This document shows, one piece after another, positions 1 through 8,956 of a stretch of DNA of 64,000 bases (position 1 is its first letter; each line of letters opens with the position of its first letter). A program made the translations under genes and the position numbers. The notes below the pieces were generated by a model. It did not search any database. It was not told the origin of the DNA and saw nothing but the letters and a program-made list of their open reading frames with translations. The stretch spans positions 62,001-126,000 of the forward strand of contig JAFGQN010000064.1 in NCBI GenBank assembly GCA_016935665.1, in the 5' to 3' direction. This DNA comes from Deltaproteobacteria bacterium. GTDB taxonomy: Bacteria > Myxococcota_A > Polyangia > JAAYKL01.

Positions 1-3000
1 CTTGAGGCACAGTATGAAAATGATATTTTTGGCAACAAACTGACGTATATCGATTCGTGGGGGTCTGTGTATCAGTATACCTACAATATTGATGGTACTA
101 TAAAAGAAATTTTAAACCAGGATAATCAGCGAGTGGCGTATACCTATACGCCCGCAGGACAACTCGACACCTTCACAGATGGTCGTGGCAACGTCACTGA
201 CTATGACTACGACGCCAATGGACGTGTCAGCAAAGAGATTGGTCCCACCGGCATCCAAACGGAATATGTATATCGGAGAGATGGTCTGCTCGTGGAAAAA
301 GTGGTTGATGATCAGCACACCAGATATAACTATAACGAACGGGGATTCCTAACTGAAATCGAAGAGTCTGAAACTGGGAGAGTGACCCAATACACCTACT
401 TTCCATCCGGTGCCCAGGAGACAGTTACCGATGCCGGGGGCAGTGTGTACCGGTACGAATACACTCCGGTCGGGCAAATTAAAAATACCTGGTGTAATGA
501 CGAAATTTCATCTTCATACAGCTACAATTCAAAGGGACAGATTGAACGGATAAGCTCCGGAAACAACGGTTCGATCAGCTTTCAGTACGATAGTCAGAAT
601 CGAATCACAAAGGTTGTTGATGCACTTGGTTATGCAGAAGAATATGAATATGGCGCCACCGGGGAAAAAACGGGATATATTGACAAAAACGGAAATCACT
701 GGCGATACACCTATACGAAAACAGGAAAACTGGACAGCACCATTGATCCGGAAGGGAATGTCACCTGGAATATTTACAATGAAAAAGGTCTCCTCGAGAG
801 TGTGATAGATGCCGACGATAGAGCAACCCGATTTGAGTATGATACTCGTGGGCGCATCGCTAAAGAGATTTTTCCCAACGGTGCATTTGTCACATATGCC
901 TACGACAACGTCGCCAATACAATGACAGTAACCGATGAACGCAATTTCTCAACGGAATATCACTATGATTCCTTTGACCGGCTGATTGAAAAGGTCGACC
1001 CCTATCAGTATCGGACGCGTTACGCATACGACAGGCATCATCAGCTCGTCGGCATTGAAAATCCAAATGGCGACAGCTACGACTATGGGTATGATGATCA
1101 GCAACGGCTGATAATGAAGATTGATGAAGACGGTGTCAGGCGGGAGTATCGTTACGATGCAAACGGAAACAAAGTTTATGCCGGTGATAACACGGGGAAA
1201 GGCATTACGTACACGTACGATCACAAAAACCGACTCCTTTCCCAAATCAATGAAATGAATGAAGTGGTTGCATATAAATATAATGATGCAGAAAATACAA
1301 AGACTGAAACCATCGCTGATGGCAAAGATTACCTGTACCAGTACGACAAAATGGGCAGAATTGTGCGGGAAGTGAACCGTGGAGGAGATGAACAGCGTTT
1401 TGAATATGACGGTAATGGAAATCAAATTTACAAACGTGCATTTGATGGCCAGGAATTCTTTTATACCTACGATTATCGCAACAAACTAACCGAAGCAGTG
1501 TATCCGGATGGAACCAGTGCAACCTATGCCTACGATAAACATGGCAATCTTACTGCTGCAACTAATTCAGACAGTTCGTTGCAGTTTGAATACGATGAAA
1601 TGAATCGGCCTGTCCTGACTCGGGATTTGGCGAAGCAAAACGAAATCGCTTTTGAGTATGACTGGGCCGGAAACAGAAATTTTGTTTCCTGGAATAACGG
1701 GGAGCGCACCCAGCGGTTTGAATACGGAAAAGTCAATGAACTCATTCAGGCCACGGATTACGAAGGGAACAGCGTACAGATGGTCTATGATGCGCTGGGG
1801 AGGGAAATTCAACGAATACATTCGGGAGGCAGTACCACCGACAAAGGCTATACTCCCGCAGGCCGACTGCAATATGTAAGAAACAGCAGCGAGCAGTCCG
1901 GGCGGCTCCTGCCCTCCAGAGCATATGTATATGACTCAGCGGGAAACATTGATTATCAGATAAACGACGAAGGTCGGATACAAAAGTACGAATACGACGC
2001 CGCCGGTAGATTGACCCATGCGTTCTATCCCACCTTTGATGGTCGCAAAAAAGAACTTGATATGCAAAATCGCCTGCGTCTTGGTTTGGATTCCTATGAT
2101 CGCACCCACACGTACGGTCTGCCCACCATTGAATCATCGGAGCCCCTGCAGTGGAATGCTGCTGATCTTTTGGCTGTTGAAGATGCCTTTGCACGTATCA
2201 GTTCCGACAATACTGCGCTTCAATACAATGAACCGATGTGGCAGGAAAGCTTCTATTACGACGACGCCGGCAATCGAAACTACAAAGTCAACTACCATGG
2301 CGCCATTAAGTACGATTACAATGAGGCCAACGCATTGATTAAGGCGGGCAACAGAGCGTATGAGTACGACCAGTCAGGCAACATGGTTCGCGAGCATATA
2401 GGAGATAAACAGGCCGTTTACTCATACAATTTCAACAACCGCGTGTCGCGAATCGAAACCAATTCCAATGATTTTTTAACCTGGAGCAAAACCACCTATG
2501 CGTTGGGAATGGAATACGCATACGATGCGCTGGACCGCCGGATTTCGCGCCATTATTATCAGCACAACGGCATCGGGTCTAACCAAAGAGATTACAAATA
2601 TGAAGACTCTCTGCATTTCCTGTACGCCGGATTTGATATGGATGTATTGGCAGATTTGTTCGACACCAATATGCAGGAGCTGGGACCAACGGATATTCAA
2701 CATCACATTCTTACCCCCAAAGCAGAGTACCTGCGCGGTAACGGAGACATTTTAAGCCGTACGGATTTCTATGGATTCAGAAACGGTGATACCCAAAATA
2801 ATGCTAAAAATTATTACCACCAAGACATTCGCCATTCGGTCGTCGCGGTATCCCAAAACAACGGTGAGCTTAAGGGACGCTATGATTACGATGCCTTTGG
2901 CAATCCGACCAAAGATGATTTCAACCATATTAACGAATACGGCTTTTTAGGCAAGCGTTACGATTTGGCTACGGGCCATTTCAACTTTGGCTTCAGAGAC

Positions 3001-3984
3001 TACTATCCCGCCCTGGGTGCGTTTACCACCGAGGATCCAATTCGCGAGGGGGCAAACTGGTATCGGTATTGCGAGTCTGATCCGGTGAATCATATAGATG
3101 CTCTTGGGTTGGCGAATGTTGACCCTATCAGTGAAGCCCAGGGCATCCAGGCGCATATTCTGATCAGTGCCGTTTATGCTTTTAGAATCAGGGAAAGAAG
3201 ACACGGTCAAATCTATTTGGATTTGCCGTTCACGCACATAATGGGTTTGTATGCGAAATGGCCCGGTCAGGATGTAGACGGTATAGAAGGGGTAAAGAAG
3301 CGACCGGACATAGCGCTGCATGCGGAGGATAATGGAAATTGGTATATTTGGGAAATCAAGCCAAAGAACAGTTATGGACCAGGTGAAAATCGATATTTAG
3401 AGGGGATAGGACAATTGAACGACTATATTAATCTGGCAGGAATGCATACTGAGCATAACGCCCAGGTACTAAGCGGATTTTATGTAGGTGGTCAACGGAA
3501 TATTCCTTTTCCCGCCTTAAGGGGCCGACCCTATGCGTTTATTACTGTTGAAAACCATAGAGAGCATGCTGGAATGTTGTACTATACCATCGACGATGGA
3601 AGCGAAGAGGAACCTCAACCACAGGCAAGGTCAATAAGTGAGCGTGCGCGGGAAGCTGTTGCGAACGATCCCAATATCCAAGTGCCGGATGATTTCTGGG
3701 AACCGCTCGGATCATTGAATTCTGGCATAACTCAGGCGCAAAATGACGAGTTAACACGTGCGTTTAATGAACTTTCTGCCCAGGACCAATTCCATGAAGA
3801 CATGCAAAGGGTAGGAAAGTGGATGGTTGTCGTCGGCGTTACCGGGCTGGCGGCGCCATATGTTGCGCCAGCGCTTTCGTCTGCAGAGGTAGCGATATCC
3901 TCTGGTGTCGCTGCCACTGGAGACAAAGTAATCCGTGTATTGGATAGCCTGTTTTCAGGCGCTGAATCGCTTTTGGGTTTCTAA
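1..3984 (+). CDS. RHS/YD-repeat protein with PD-(D/E)XK-like C-terminal tip (5' end outside window)
   Basis: The frame is open to the first base of the window, so this is the C-terminal part of a larger protein. A GTG at 67 is only an internal codon. About 900 residues are YD repeats of the type YDxxGNxxxxxD/YxYDxxGR, which in this family build a hollow shell enclosing the C-terminal tip. The RHS core ends at the typical GFLGKRYD...GHFNFGFRDYYPALGAFTTEDP block, followed by DPVNHIDALGL near residue 1015 counted from codon 67. The last 290 residues are a different domain. D1081, E1096 and K1098 in RPDIAL and WEIKPKN match the PD-(D/E)XK nuclease core, so the tip is probably a DNase-type toxin. 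The extreme C-terminus holds hydrophobic stretches (about 1255-1290). The next gene lies on the other strand and is not an obvious immunity gene. Family assignment is sure; the nuclease call is an inference from three residues and their spacing. Confidence 0.9.
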   Translation, partial: LEAQYENDIFGNKLTYIDSWGSVYQYTYNIDGTIKEILNQDNQRVAYTYTPAGQLDTFTDGRGNVTDYDYDANGRVSKEIGPTGIQTEYVYRRDGLLVEKVVDDQHTRYNYNERGFLTEIEESETGRVTQYTYFPSGAQETVTDAGGSVYRYEYTPVGQIKNTWCNDEISSSYSYNSKGQIERISSGNNGSISFQYDSQNRITKVVDALGYAEEYEYGATGEKTGYIDKNGNHWRYTYTKTGKLDSTIDPEGNVTWNIYNEKGLLESVIDADDRATRFEYDTRGRIAKEIFPNGAFVTYAYDNVANTMTVTDERNFSTEYHYDSFDRLIEKVDPYQYRTRYAYDRHHQLVGIENPNGDSYDYGYDDQQRLIMKIDEDGVRREYRYDANGNKVYAGDNTGKGITYTYDHKNRLLSQINEMNEVVAYKYNDAENTKTETIADGKDYLYQYDKMGRIVREVNRGGDEQRFEYDGNGNQIYKRAFDGQEFFYTYDYRNKLTEAVYPDGTSATYAYDKHGNLTAATNSDSSLQFEYDEMNRPVLTRDLAKQNEIAFEYDWAGNRNFVSWNNGERTQRFEYGKVNELIQATDYEGNSVQMVYDALGREIQRIHSGGSTTDKGYTPAGRLQYVRNSSEQSGRLLPSRAYVYDSAGNIDYQINDEGRIQKYEYDAAGRLTHAFYPTFDGRKKELDMQNRLRLGLDSYDRTHTYGLPTIESSEPLQWNAADLLAVEDAFARISSDNTALQYNEPMWQESFYYDDAGNRNYKVNYHGAIKYDYNEANALIKAGNRAYEYDQSGNMVREHIGDKQAVYSYNFNNRVSRIETNSNDFLTWSKTTYALGMEYAYDALDRRISRHYYQHNGIGSNQRDYKYEDSLHFLYAGFDMDVLADLFDTNMQELGPTDIQHHILTPKAEYLRGNGDILSRTDFYGFRNGDTQNNAKNYYHQDIRHSVVAVSQNNGELKGRYDYDAFGNPTKDDFNHINEYGFLGKRYDLATGHFNFGFRDYYPALGAFTTEDPIREGANWYRYCESDPVNHIDALGLANVDPISEAQGIQAHILISAVYAFRIRERRHGQIYLDLPFTHIMGLYAKWPGQDVDGIEGVKKRPDIALHAEDNGNWYIWEIKPKNSYGPGENRYLEGIGQLNDYINLAGMHTEHNAQVLSGFYVGGQRNIPFPALRGRPYAFITVENHREHAGMLYYTIDDGSEEEPQPQARSISERAREAVANDPNIQVPDDFWEPLGSLNSGITQAQNDELTRAFNELSAQDQFHEDMQRVGKWMVVVGVTGLAAPYVAPALSSAEVAISSGVAATGDKVIRVLDSLFSGAESLLGF

Positions 3985-4031
3985 ATGCTACGCGTCTCAG
4001 GCTCAATGGCATACTGAAAAAGCAAAGCGAC

Positions 4032-4727
4032 TTACTCGACGTTTACAAGTTCAGTCGAGCCGCCATCCGGGATGTTTTCAATTTTAACCACCATGTGTCT
4101 TTTATCATCTGTGACGTAGTAAAACGCTTTCCAAAAAAATCTGCGCCAATCGCTGAACGTAAACCGAACTTTATGACAGCGGAAAGTGCCGGCTTTTACC
4201 GTTACAGTTTCGTGTCCTTCGAGTTGAAAGGACATGGGGTACGCCTTCAGTTTCGGCAACGCGTCCATCTGGAGTAAATCGAACTCATATACCGTATCGT
4301 CTTCGAGCGGAAGGGCGCTTAGAATGAGCATGTTCTCCGCTGTGACGTTGGGTGAAAATCTGGTTTTCTTCCGTATGGGCTTTTGATTCCATGTTCCCGA
4401 AGCCGTGACGTTGCCAATACCGTCAAAGTCGAAACGCATCTGCCCATTCCTGCTGCGATAGCTGACGTGTGAAGGGTGACCTTTCGCGTTCGCGGTAACC
4501 TGCCATTGGGCGGTTTTGTCCCTGTATATGTACGAGAGGGTCTGGCCATGGCTGGTTTGCGCCACCTTGTAGCTGGTAACACCGGTATATGTGGCGCCGT
4601 CTTCTTTTGTTACGCGAACGGTATGCGTCTCACCGTTTTGGATGTGAATGGTTTCCGTTTGGCCCCATACCACTGCCGCGATGCAAAACACAACACCAAA
4701 CCAGATCAGTTTTTTAAGAAGCTTCAT
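4032..4727 (-). CDS. Exported DUF3108-like protein
   Basis: A 231-residue protein starting MKLLKKLIWFG, with a signal peptide ending near VWGQ, so it should be periplasmic or outer-membrane associated. The chosen ATG has an AGGAG box 8 bases upstream; an upstream in-frame start would add 19 residues and overlap the radical SAM gene. The middle and end (YEFDLLQMDALPK, GHETVTVKAGTFRCHKVRFTFSDW, FYYVTDDKRHMVVKIE) follow the DUF3108 pattern, in which a beta-rich domain contains a VxAGxFxCxKV strand. The role of DUF3108 proteins is poorly defined. The gene lies 34 bases behind the radical SAM gene on the same strand, so the two are probably cotranscribed. Confidence 0.6.
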   Translation of the reverse strand: MKLLKKLIWFGVVFCIAAVVWGQTETIHIQNGETHTVRVTKEDGATYTGVTSYKVAQTSHGQTLSYIYRDKTAQWQVTANAKGHPSHVSYRSRNGQMRFDFDGIGNVTASGTWNQKPIRKKTRFSPNVTAENMLILSALPLEDDTVYEFDLLQMDALPKLKAYPMSFQLEGHETVTVKAGTFRCHKVRFTFSDWRRFFWKAFYYVTDDKRHMVVKIENIPDGGSTELVNVE

Positions 4728-4761
4728 GAGTATTGTTCTCCTGGTAACCACAAATGCCCGA

Positions 4762-6537
4762 TCACATCTTTTTGTGCAGGGCAATGTTCCGATAGTTCAT
4801 ATTTGAATTGTAGGCCCAGATGGCGGCCTCAATGCTTTTCGTATGGGCAAGGCTGTAAAAAAAGCGTCGGACCACATTGAACCGGGAGTAGAAGCGCCGG
4901 TTGCAAAGGTGGTGTTGCTGTGTGAATGCCTCGTATGACATTTGGTCCAGGCGGAAGGTCAACGCGCCCATATCGTATTTGGCCCAGTCTGCTGGAAAGT
5001 CCGTGTACAGTAGCTTTTGCTGCGATTCCAATGTCTTGAAGAATTGGGTGCCAGGTAGCGGCGTCATTACTGTTGCCTGAATGACGTCCATGGGAAGTTG
5101 AAGAATATCGTCAGCTTTCTGCTCAAGGCGCTGACGGGTTTCGCCTGGTGTGCCGTTGATAAACGCACCCAATACAGCGATTCGGTGTCGTCTTATGTTG
5201 CGCAACGCTTTTTTATAGTCCACCCCGATGTTGCCCTTTTTATTCATTGCTGTCAGAACGGCGGGATCCTGGGTTTCCAGTCCCAGAAATATCATCCTGC
5301 AGCCGGCTTTTCGGGCCCAGTGGAGGAGAATGTCATTCGTTGCGATGTGAACAGATGCCTGACAAAACCATGTTTTATCCAACCGTCTCTCCACCATTCC
5401 CTGAAAGAGCCTTTGGGCTCTGTCCATGGACGCTGCGCTGTTACCCGCGATGTTGTCGTCCACGAAGAACAACTGACGGTTCGGGATGCACGCTATTTCG
5501 TCGAGCACGTCTTCCACAGGCCGCTCCCGGCGTTTGCCGCCATTGAACGCGGTGACCGAGCAGAACGCGCAGTTCATTGGACATCCGCGGCTGGTCTGAA
5601 CCGTGGCGAAGAGGTAGCTTTGGTCAAAGAGATCGCGTCCTGGAAAAGGCAGGTTGTCGAGTGTCGGTGGCTGACCAGAATACAGGCGCTTAAGCTTTCC
5701 CAACATAAAATCTTCGATGAGCCCAGGCCATACCCCTTCCGCCTCTCCAGTCACCACTGTATCCACATGGCAAAGCGCTTCTTTCGGTTGCATGGAAGCG
5801 TGAATGCCCCCCATCACTACAGGTACGTGATGCTCGCGGTACTTTGCGGCGATGTCATATCCCCGTGCTGCGGACGAAGTAAAAGTTGTAATCCCCACCA
5901 GATCTGCATCCCTGTATTGAAAAGGCGCTATGTTTTCATCAATGATTTCGATGTCGAATCGTTTTGGCGTCAAGGCGGCAATGATGCCCAGAGAAAGCGG
6001 CGCAAAGCGTGAGGTGCGGTTGTGAGACATTCCTGTTCTATCGGCATTGACGGGATTGACCAGGATTAGTTTTCTGTCCGTGGCGGAAGAGACAGCGTGG
6101 GACCGAGCCGAACCCGGCGCCCGACGCTTGATGTCGCGCAATACCATCAGCATTCCTGCCGTATAACTGACGAGAGCGGCTCCAAAACTCAAAGTAAACG
6201 CAGCGATTCGGCTACCATCGCGAGGGATGATAGCGAATGTGGTTGCCACGGTGGGAAGCGCAAAACAGAGGATTGGTACCATATACGGAGAAGATGCCCC
6301 CACCGCTTGAACGGCGTGTTTGTTTCTCAATGTGCTGTGAACTCCGAAAATATACGTTGCTGTGAACCCGACAACGAAGGCGACCATCGGGACAATGGCT
6401 GCGGCGGAAGGTGTCACCGTGACGGCAATGATCGCCGCAAAGCTGACAAAAGCTATCAATGGCGCAAGGTAGACGGCTTTAAAATTGTGCGTTCTTTCCA
6501 ATATGTTCATGGCGCCAGCATAATTGCTATTCGGCAC
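4762..6537 (-). CDS. Cobalamin-binding radical SAM enzyme with N-terminal membrane domain
   Basis: A 591-residue protein in three parts. Residues 20-135 contain about four hydrophobic segments, which is unusual for this family. Residues 156-285 are a B12-binding Rossmann domain (LILVNPVNAD, VVMGGIHASM, VVTGEAEGVW). Then comes the radical SAM core with the CxxxCxxC cluster motif at C319, C323 and C326 (SRGCPMNCAFC), and a C-terminal part with GLETQDPAVL and TPGETRQRLE. Such enzymes cleave S-adenosylmethionine and often methylate or rearrange lipids, hopanoids or antibiotics; the substrate here cannot be read. The membrane region suggests a lipid substrate or membrane tethering. An internal ATG at residue 10 (position 6510) is an alternative start. 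It probably forms an operon with the exported DUF3108-like gene. Confidence 0.85.
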   Translation of the reverse strand: MPNSNYAGAMNILERTHNFKAVYLAPLIAFVSFAAIIAVTVTPSAAAIVPMVAFVVGFTATYIFGVHSTLRNKHAVQAVGASSPYMVPILCFALPTVATTFAIIPRDGSRIAAFTLSFGAALVSYTAGMLMVLRDIKRRAPGSARSHAVSSATDRKLILVNPVNADRTGMSHNRTSRFAPLSLGIIAALTPKRFDIEIIDENIAPFQYRDADLVGITTFTSSAARGYDIAAKYREHHVPVVMGGIHASMQPKEALCHVDTVVTGEAEGVWPGLIEDFMLGKLKRLYSGQPPTLDNLPFPGRDLFDQSYLFATVQTSRGCPMNCAFCSVTAFNGGKRRERPVEDVLDEIACIPNRQLFFVDDNIAGNSAASMDRAQRLFQGMVERRLDKTWFCQASVHIATNDILLHWARKAGCRMIFLGLETQDPAVLTAMNKKGNIGVDYKKALRNIRRHRIAVLGAFINGTPGETRQRLEQKADDILQLPMDVIQATVMTPLPGTQFFKTLESQQKLLYTDFPADWAKYDMGALTFRLDQMSYEAFTQQHHLCNRRFYSRFNVVRRFFYSLAHTKSIEAAIWAYNSNMNYRNIALHKKM

Positions 6538-6608
6538 AGGGGCATATCACAAATGACAAGTGGTCGATTTCAATGGGTAAGATGCCATATGGGGGGGACA
6601 AGTGGCGG

Positions 6609-7082
6609 TTATTTTATCTGGGGTGAACCATTCTCCGATTGAATTTGTCGCTGCAGCACCTGCAGCTTCTGGTTGAGTATTCGGCTGTATCGGTATTTTA
6701 CAAAGGTAACGGTTAGCCCCACTGCCTCGGCCAATAAGATGAGTAGAATAAAGGGAAGCACTCCCCTGAGTCCCAGCAGATAGGCGATTGTTGAGGTGCC
6801 GCCGCCAATGGTGAGACCAATAAACGAAAATGCCCAGAATGGATGGGTTCCAATACGCCTGTGCACCATAACGAACCCTGTACGGGACACCAGCCCGATA
6901 ATCGCTCCGGCGAAGGCGCCGTGTGCCACCCCCGGGAAGACCGACACGCCAAACCGAAGGTAAAACGGCAGCGCAACCAGCCCCCCAATCATTCCTGAAA
7001 TAAGGAAGGTAAAGCCGCAGTCCTTCAGTTCTTCCAGCTTGCGCTGCCTATATGCCAAGGGCATCTTTAAAGGCTTTGACAT
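6609..7082 (-). CDS. Small four-helix membrane protein paired with LytTR regulator
   Basis: About 157 residues starting MSKPLKMPLAYRQRKLEELK. Four hydrophobic segments (FTFLISGMIGGLVALPFYL, VAHGAFAGAIIGLVS, FWAFSFIGLTIGG, VLPFILLILLAEAVGL) are followed by a polar, Gln-rich tail (LQVLQRQIQSE) that could form a short coiled coil. A longer reading of the frame to 7337 is only a shadow of the LytTR gene. The start at 7082 overlaps the end of the LytTR gene by 35 bases; the ATG at 7064 is an alternative. The overlap and order match known LytTR regulator/membrane-inhibitor pairs, where the membrane protein antagonises the regulator. That role is inferred here; the sequence itself shows no named domain. 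Confidence 0.6.
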   Translation of the reverse strand: MSKPLKMPLAYRQRKLEELKDCGFTFLISGMIGGLVALPFYLRFGVSVFPGVAHGAFAGAIIGLVSRTGFVMVHRRIGTHPFWAFSFIGLTIGGGTSTIAYLLGLRGVLPFILLILLAEAVGLTVTFVKYRYSRILNQKLQVLQRQIQSENGSPQIK

Positions 7083-7581
7083 AGTTTCTCGATACCTCAA
7101 TTTCCTCATCCGTCTCCTTAATTCGAAGCAGGAGACGTCCACCGAACCAGGGGATGATTTCCCGCACCCATCGAATATTGACCACATAGGATTTATGGAT
7201 GCGAAAAAAGTAGTTACTTTTGTAGTCCCGTTCAATTTCAAACAATTTTCGATTAATCTCAACACTTCCCTGATTGGTTTGTCCATAAACGTAGTTTCCA
7301 TTGGACACAAAATAGTGAATCTCCCCAATCGGAACAATGGTGTACCCCTGGTCGCGTTTACCCACTACCATTTCACTGACGCAACCGTTGTTTTGTCTTT
7401 GAAGTGCCGAGAGCACCCCGGCGACGGCCTCCGGGTGAGCAGCATCGTACACAAGAACAATTCCTTTGTCTGGAATAACGCCCCCCCGCGGTGCGAGGGT
7501 GAGGTCCGCGATATGAGACACGTTTACCCCTGCCGCTTTCAGGGCCGATTCAATTTTTTGAATGCTGTCTTTGTCCGTCAT
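7048..7581 (-). CDS. LytTR-family DNA-binding regulator
   Basis: A 177-residue protein. The C-terminal 100 residues are a LytTR DNA-binding domain: IVPIGEIHYFVSNGNYVYG, FEIERDYKSNYFFRIHKSYVVN, then EEIEVSRNYVKAFKDAL. FxRIHKSYVVN and the SRxYxKxxK end are family hallmarks. The first 75 residues (KAAGVNVSHIADL, IVLVYDAAHPEAV) carry no receiver-domain aspartate pattern, so this is not a classical response regulator. It overlaps a downstream membrane protein gene, which suggests a membrane-controlled regulator. It is read away from the bactofilin genes across a 400-base intergenic region that probably carries both promoters. Confidence 0.85.
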   Translation of the reverse strand: MTDKDSIQKIESALKAAGVNVSHIADLTLAPRGGVIPDKGIVLVYDAAHPEAVAGVLSALQRQNNGCVSEMVVGKRDQGYTIVPIGEIHYFVSNGNYVYGQTNQGSVEINRKLFEIERDYKSNYFFRIHKSYVVNIRWVREIIPWFGGRLLLRIKETDEEIEVSRNYVKAFKDALGI

Positions 7582-7984
7582 AAGCCGTTTCTGTTTTTGT
7601 CAGAGCGGCTGCTATTCTGAACCGTTATTTAGAAAATGTCGACACGATGACGCATCGAAATCCCATGTTTGAAAAAAAAGGTTGTGGACATAAAGCGCTC
7701 ACATTCCACATTCCGGGACGTTCTTGCTCTCTACAACCGCAATATAAAATGCGACGGACGATGATGGAATTGAACTGCACAAATTAAACACTTAAATTTC
7801 CACGCGTCGGGTCGATAGACTTATAACAGATGAACCAGAAAATGACGTCACAGCAGCGCTGTTTCGAATTTTTTTTAAAAATCGCCGCTTTGCAATTGGA
7901 CCAGAAATGACGACTTGAGGCAGTTGTTTTAACAAGGGCGAACGGTTTCCAACACGGAGACAATCCACACGGCAGGAGGTGTGT
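7582..7984. other. Divergent intergenic region between LytTR gene and bactofilin genes
   Basis: About 400 bases without a convincing reading frame. It should contain the promoters of the LytTR gene (leftward) and the bactofilin pair (rightward). Two CCGTT cores, which resemble LytTR half-sites, lie at 7585-7589 and 7622-7626, but their 37-base spacing is not the usual 21-22. An AGGAGG ribosome binding site at 7974-7979 sets the bactofilin start. No terminator or RNA structure was recognised. Confidence 0.4.
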
Positions 7985-8299
7985 ATGACGAACACAATTA
8001 TTGGAAGCTCGATTGTCATCGACGGAGAAATCTCCGGCGATGAGGAACTCGTTATCCAGGGCACAGTGAAAGGGCGCATTGTTTTAAAGGAAAATCTTTT
8101 TATTGAAGCATCGGGAGTGGCCGAAGCCGATGTTGAAACGCGGAATGTTTCCGTGTCTGGAAAACTGACGGGCGATGTCCATGTTTCAGAAAAATGCGAG
8201 ATCAATGATGGCGGCAAGGTGGTTGGTGATATAAAGGCGCCCCGCATCGTCATTTCCGATGGCGCCATCTTTAAAGGAAATGTGGATATGGAAGGGTAA
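7985..8299 (+). CDS. Bactofilin (first of tandem pair)
   Basis: A 104-residue bactofilin (DUF583 beta-helix). The pattern TIIGSSIVIDGEISGDEELVIQG, then repeating short strands with V/I at every second position (VKGRIVLKE, VEADVETRNV, LTGDVHVSEKCEI, VVGDIKAPRIVISDGAIFKGNVDM), is diagnostic. The ATG at 7985 sits 5 bases after a perfect AGGAGG; a GTG six bases upstream would overlap that site. Bactofilins polymerise without nucleotide and scaffold cell-shape enzymes, stalks, chromosome segregation or pilus machinery. It lacks the extended N- and C-terminal tails. A second bactofilin follows 61 bases later, so hetero-polymers are possible. Confidence 0.92.
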   Translation: MTNTIIGSSIVIDGEISGDEELVIQGTVKGRIVLKENLFIEASGVAEADVETRNVSVSGKLTGDVHVSEKCEINDGGKVVGDIKAPRIVISDGAIFKGNVDMEG

Positions 8300-8360
8300 T
8301 TGCAACAACAATGGTCCCTGGCAAAACATGCGGAAAGAACAAGTTGAAGAGGAGTAAGCG

Positions 8361-8708
8361 ATGGAAAAGAAAGCCAAAGAAAATGAACCCGTTACCATCA
8401 TTGGAGAAGCCACGGCCATCGCCGGCATACTGGCGGGCGACGAGAACCTGACGGTCCATGGACGCATAGATGGCAGCATCAATCTGTCAAAGCTGCTGAC
8501 CATTGAAAGCACCGGTGTGGTGCGGGCAGAAATAAAAGTACGCGAGGCGTACATTTTGGGTGTGTTGGAGGGCAATCTGGAAGCGGAGGAGTTGGTCCAC
8601 ATCACCTCGGAGGGACGCATGATCGGTGACATCAAAGCGCCAAGAGTGATCCTCGTGGACGGCGCCAGATTCAAAGGGAATATTGACATGGGCACGAAGG
8701 AAGACTAG
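8361..8708 (+). CDS. Bactofilin (second of tandem pair)
   Basis: A 115-residue bactofilin with a charged N-terminal tail (MEKKAKENEP) before the beta-helix core (TIIGEATAIAGILAGDENLTVHGRIDGSI). The end (MIGDIKAPRVILVDGARFKGNIDM) is nearly the same as in the preceding gene, which shows the two are paralogues from a tandem duplication followed by divergence. A GAGGAG box 6-7 bases upstream sets the ATG. Likely cotranscribed with the first copy and likely a cytoskeletal scaffold protein. Nothing nearby (no M23 peptidase or ParAB) shows which process it serves. Confidence 0.92.
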   Translation: MEKKAKENEPVTIIGEATAIAGILAGDENLTVHGRIDGSINLSKLLTIESTGVVRAEIKVREAYILGVLEGNLEAEELVHITSEGRMIGDIKAPRVILVDGARFKGNIDMGTKED

Positions 8709-8956
8709 GCGGCAGAGGCAGTGGACATTAACTTGCCACCACTTTGGGGGCGTATACCCGTCTGTGATCAAGCTATCCCATCCAAATCCTGACAAGAAGG
8801 CGATCCATAAAGGTGTGAGGCTCGCACTTCGAATTATCGAACCCCTTTTCTCCGATGTCTGTCGGCGTCTGAATACATGTTCCATGTTTTTTTATTGCTG
8901 TTTATTTTACTGCAATGCACATAGATAAGCATTATCAATTGTAAGAGGAGGTTCAG

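Noticed and set aside
5098-6012. 304-codon plus-strand frame opposite the radical SAM gene
   Set aside because: The minus strand encodes clear B12 and radical SAM motifs over the same bases; the plus frame has no recognisable domain.
7585-7626. LytTR binding sites from two CCGTT cores
   Set aside because: The spacing of 37 bases differs from the usual 21-22 and the flanks do not fit well, so they were not listed as operators.
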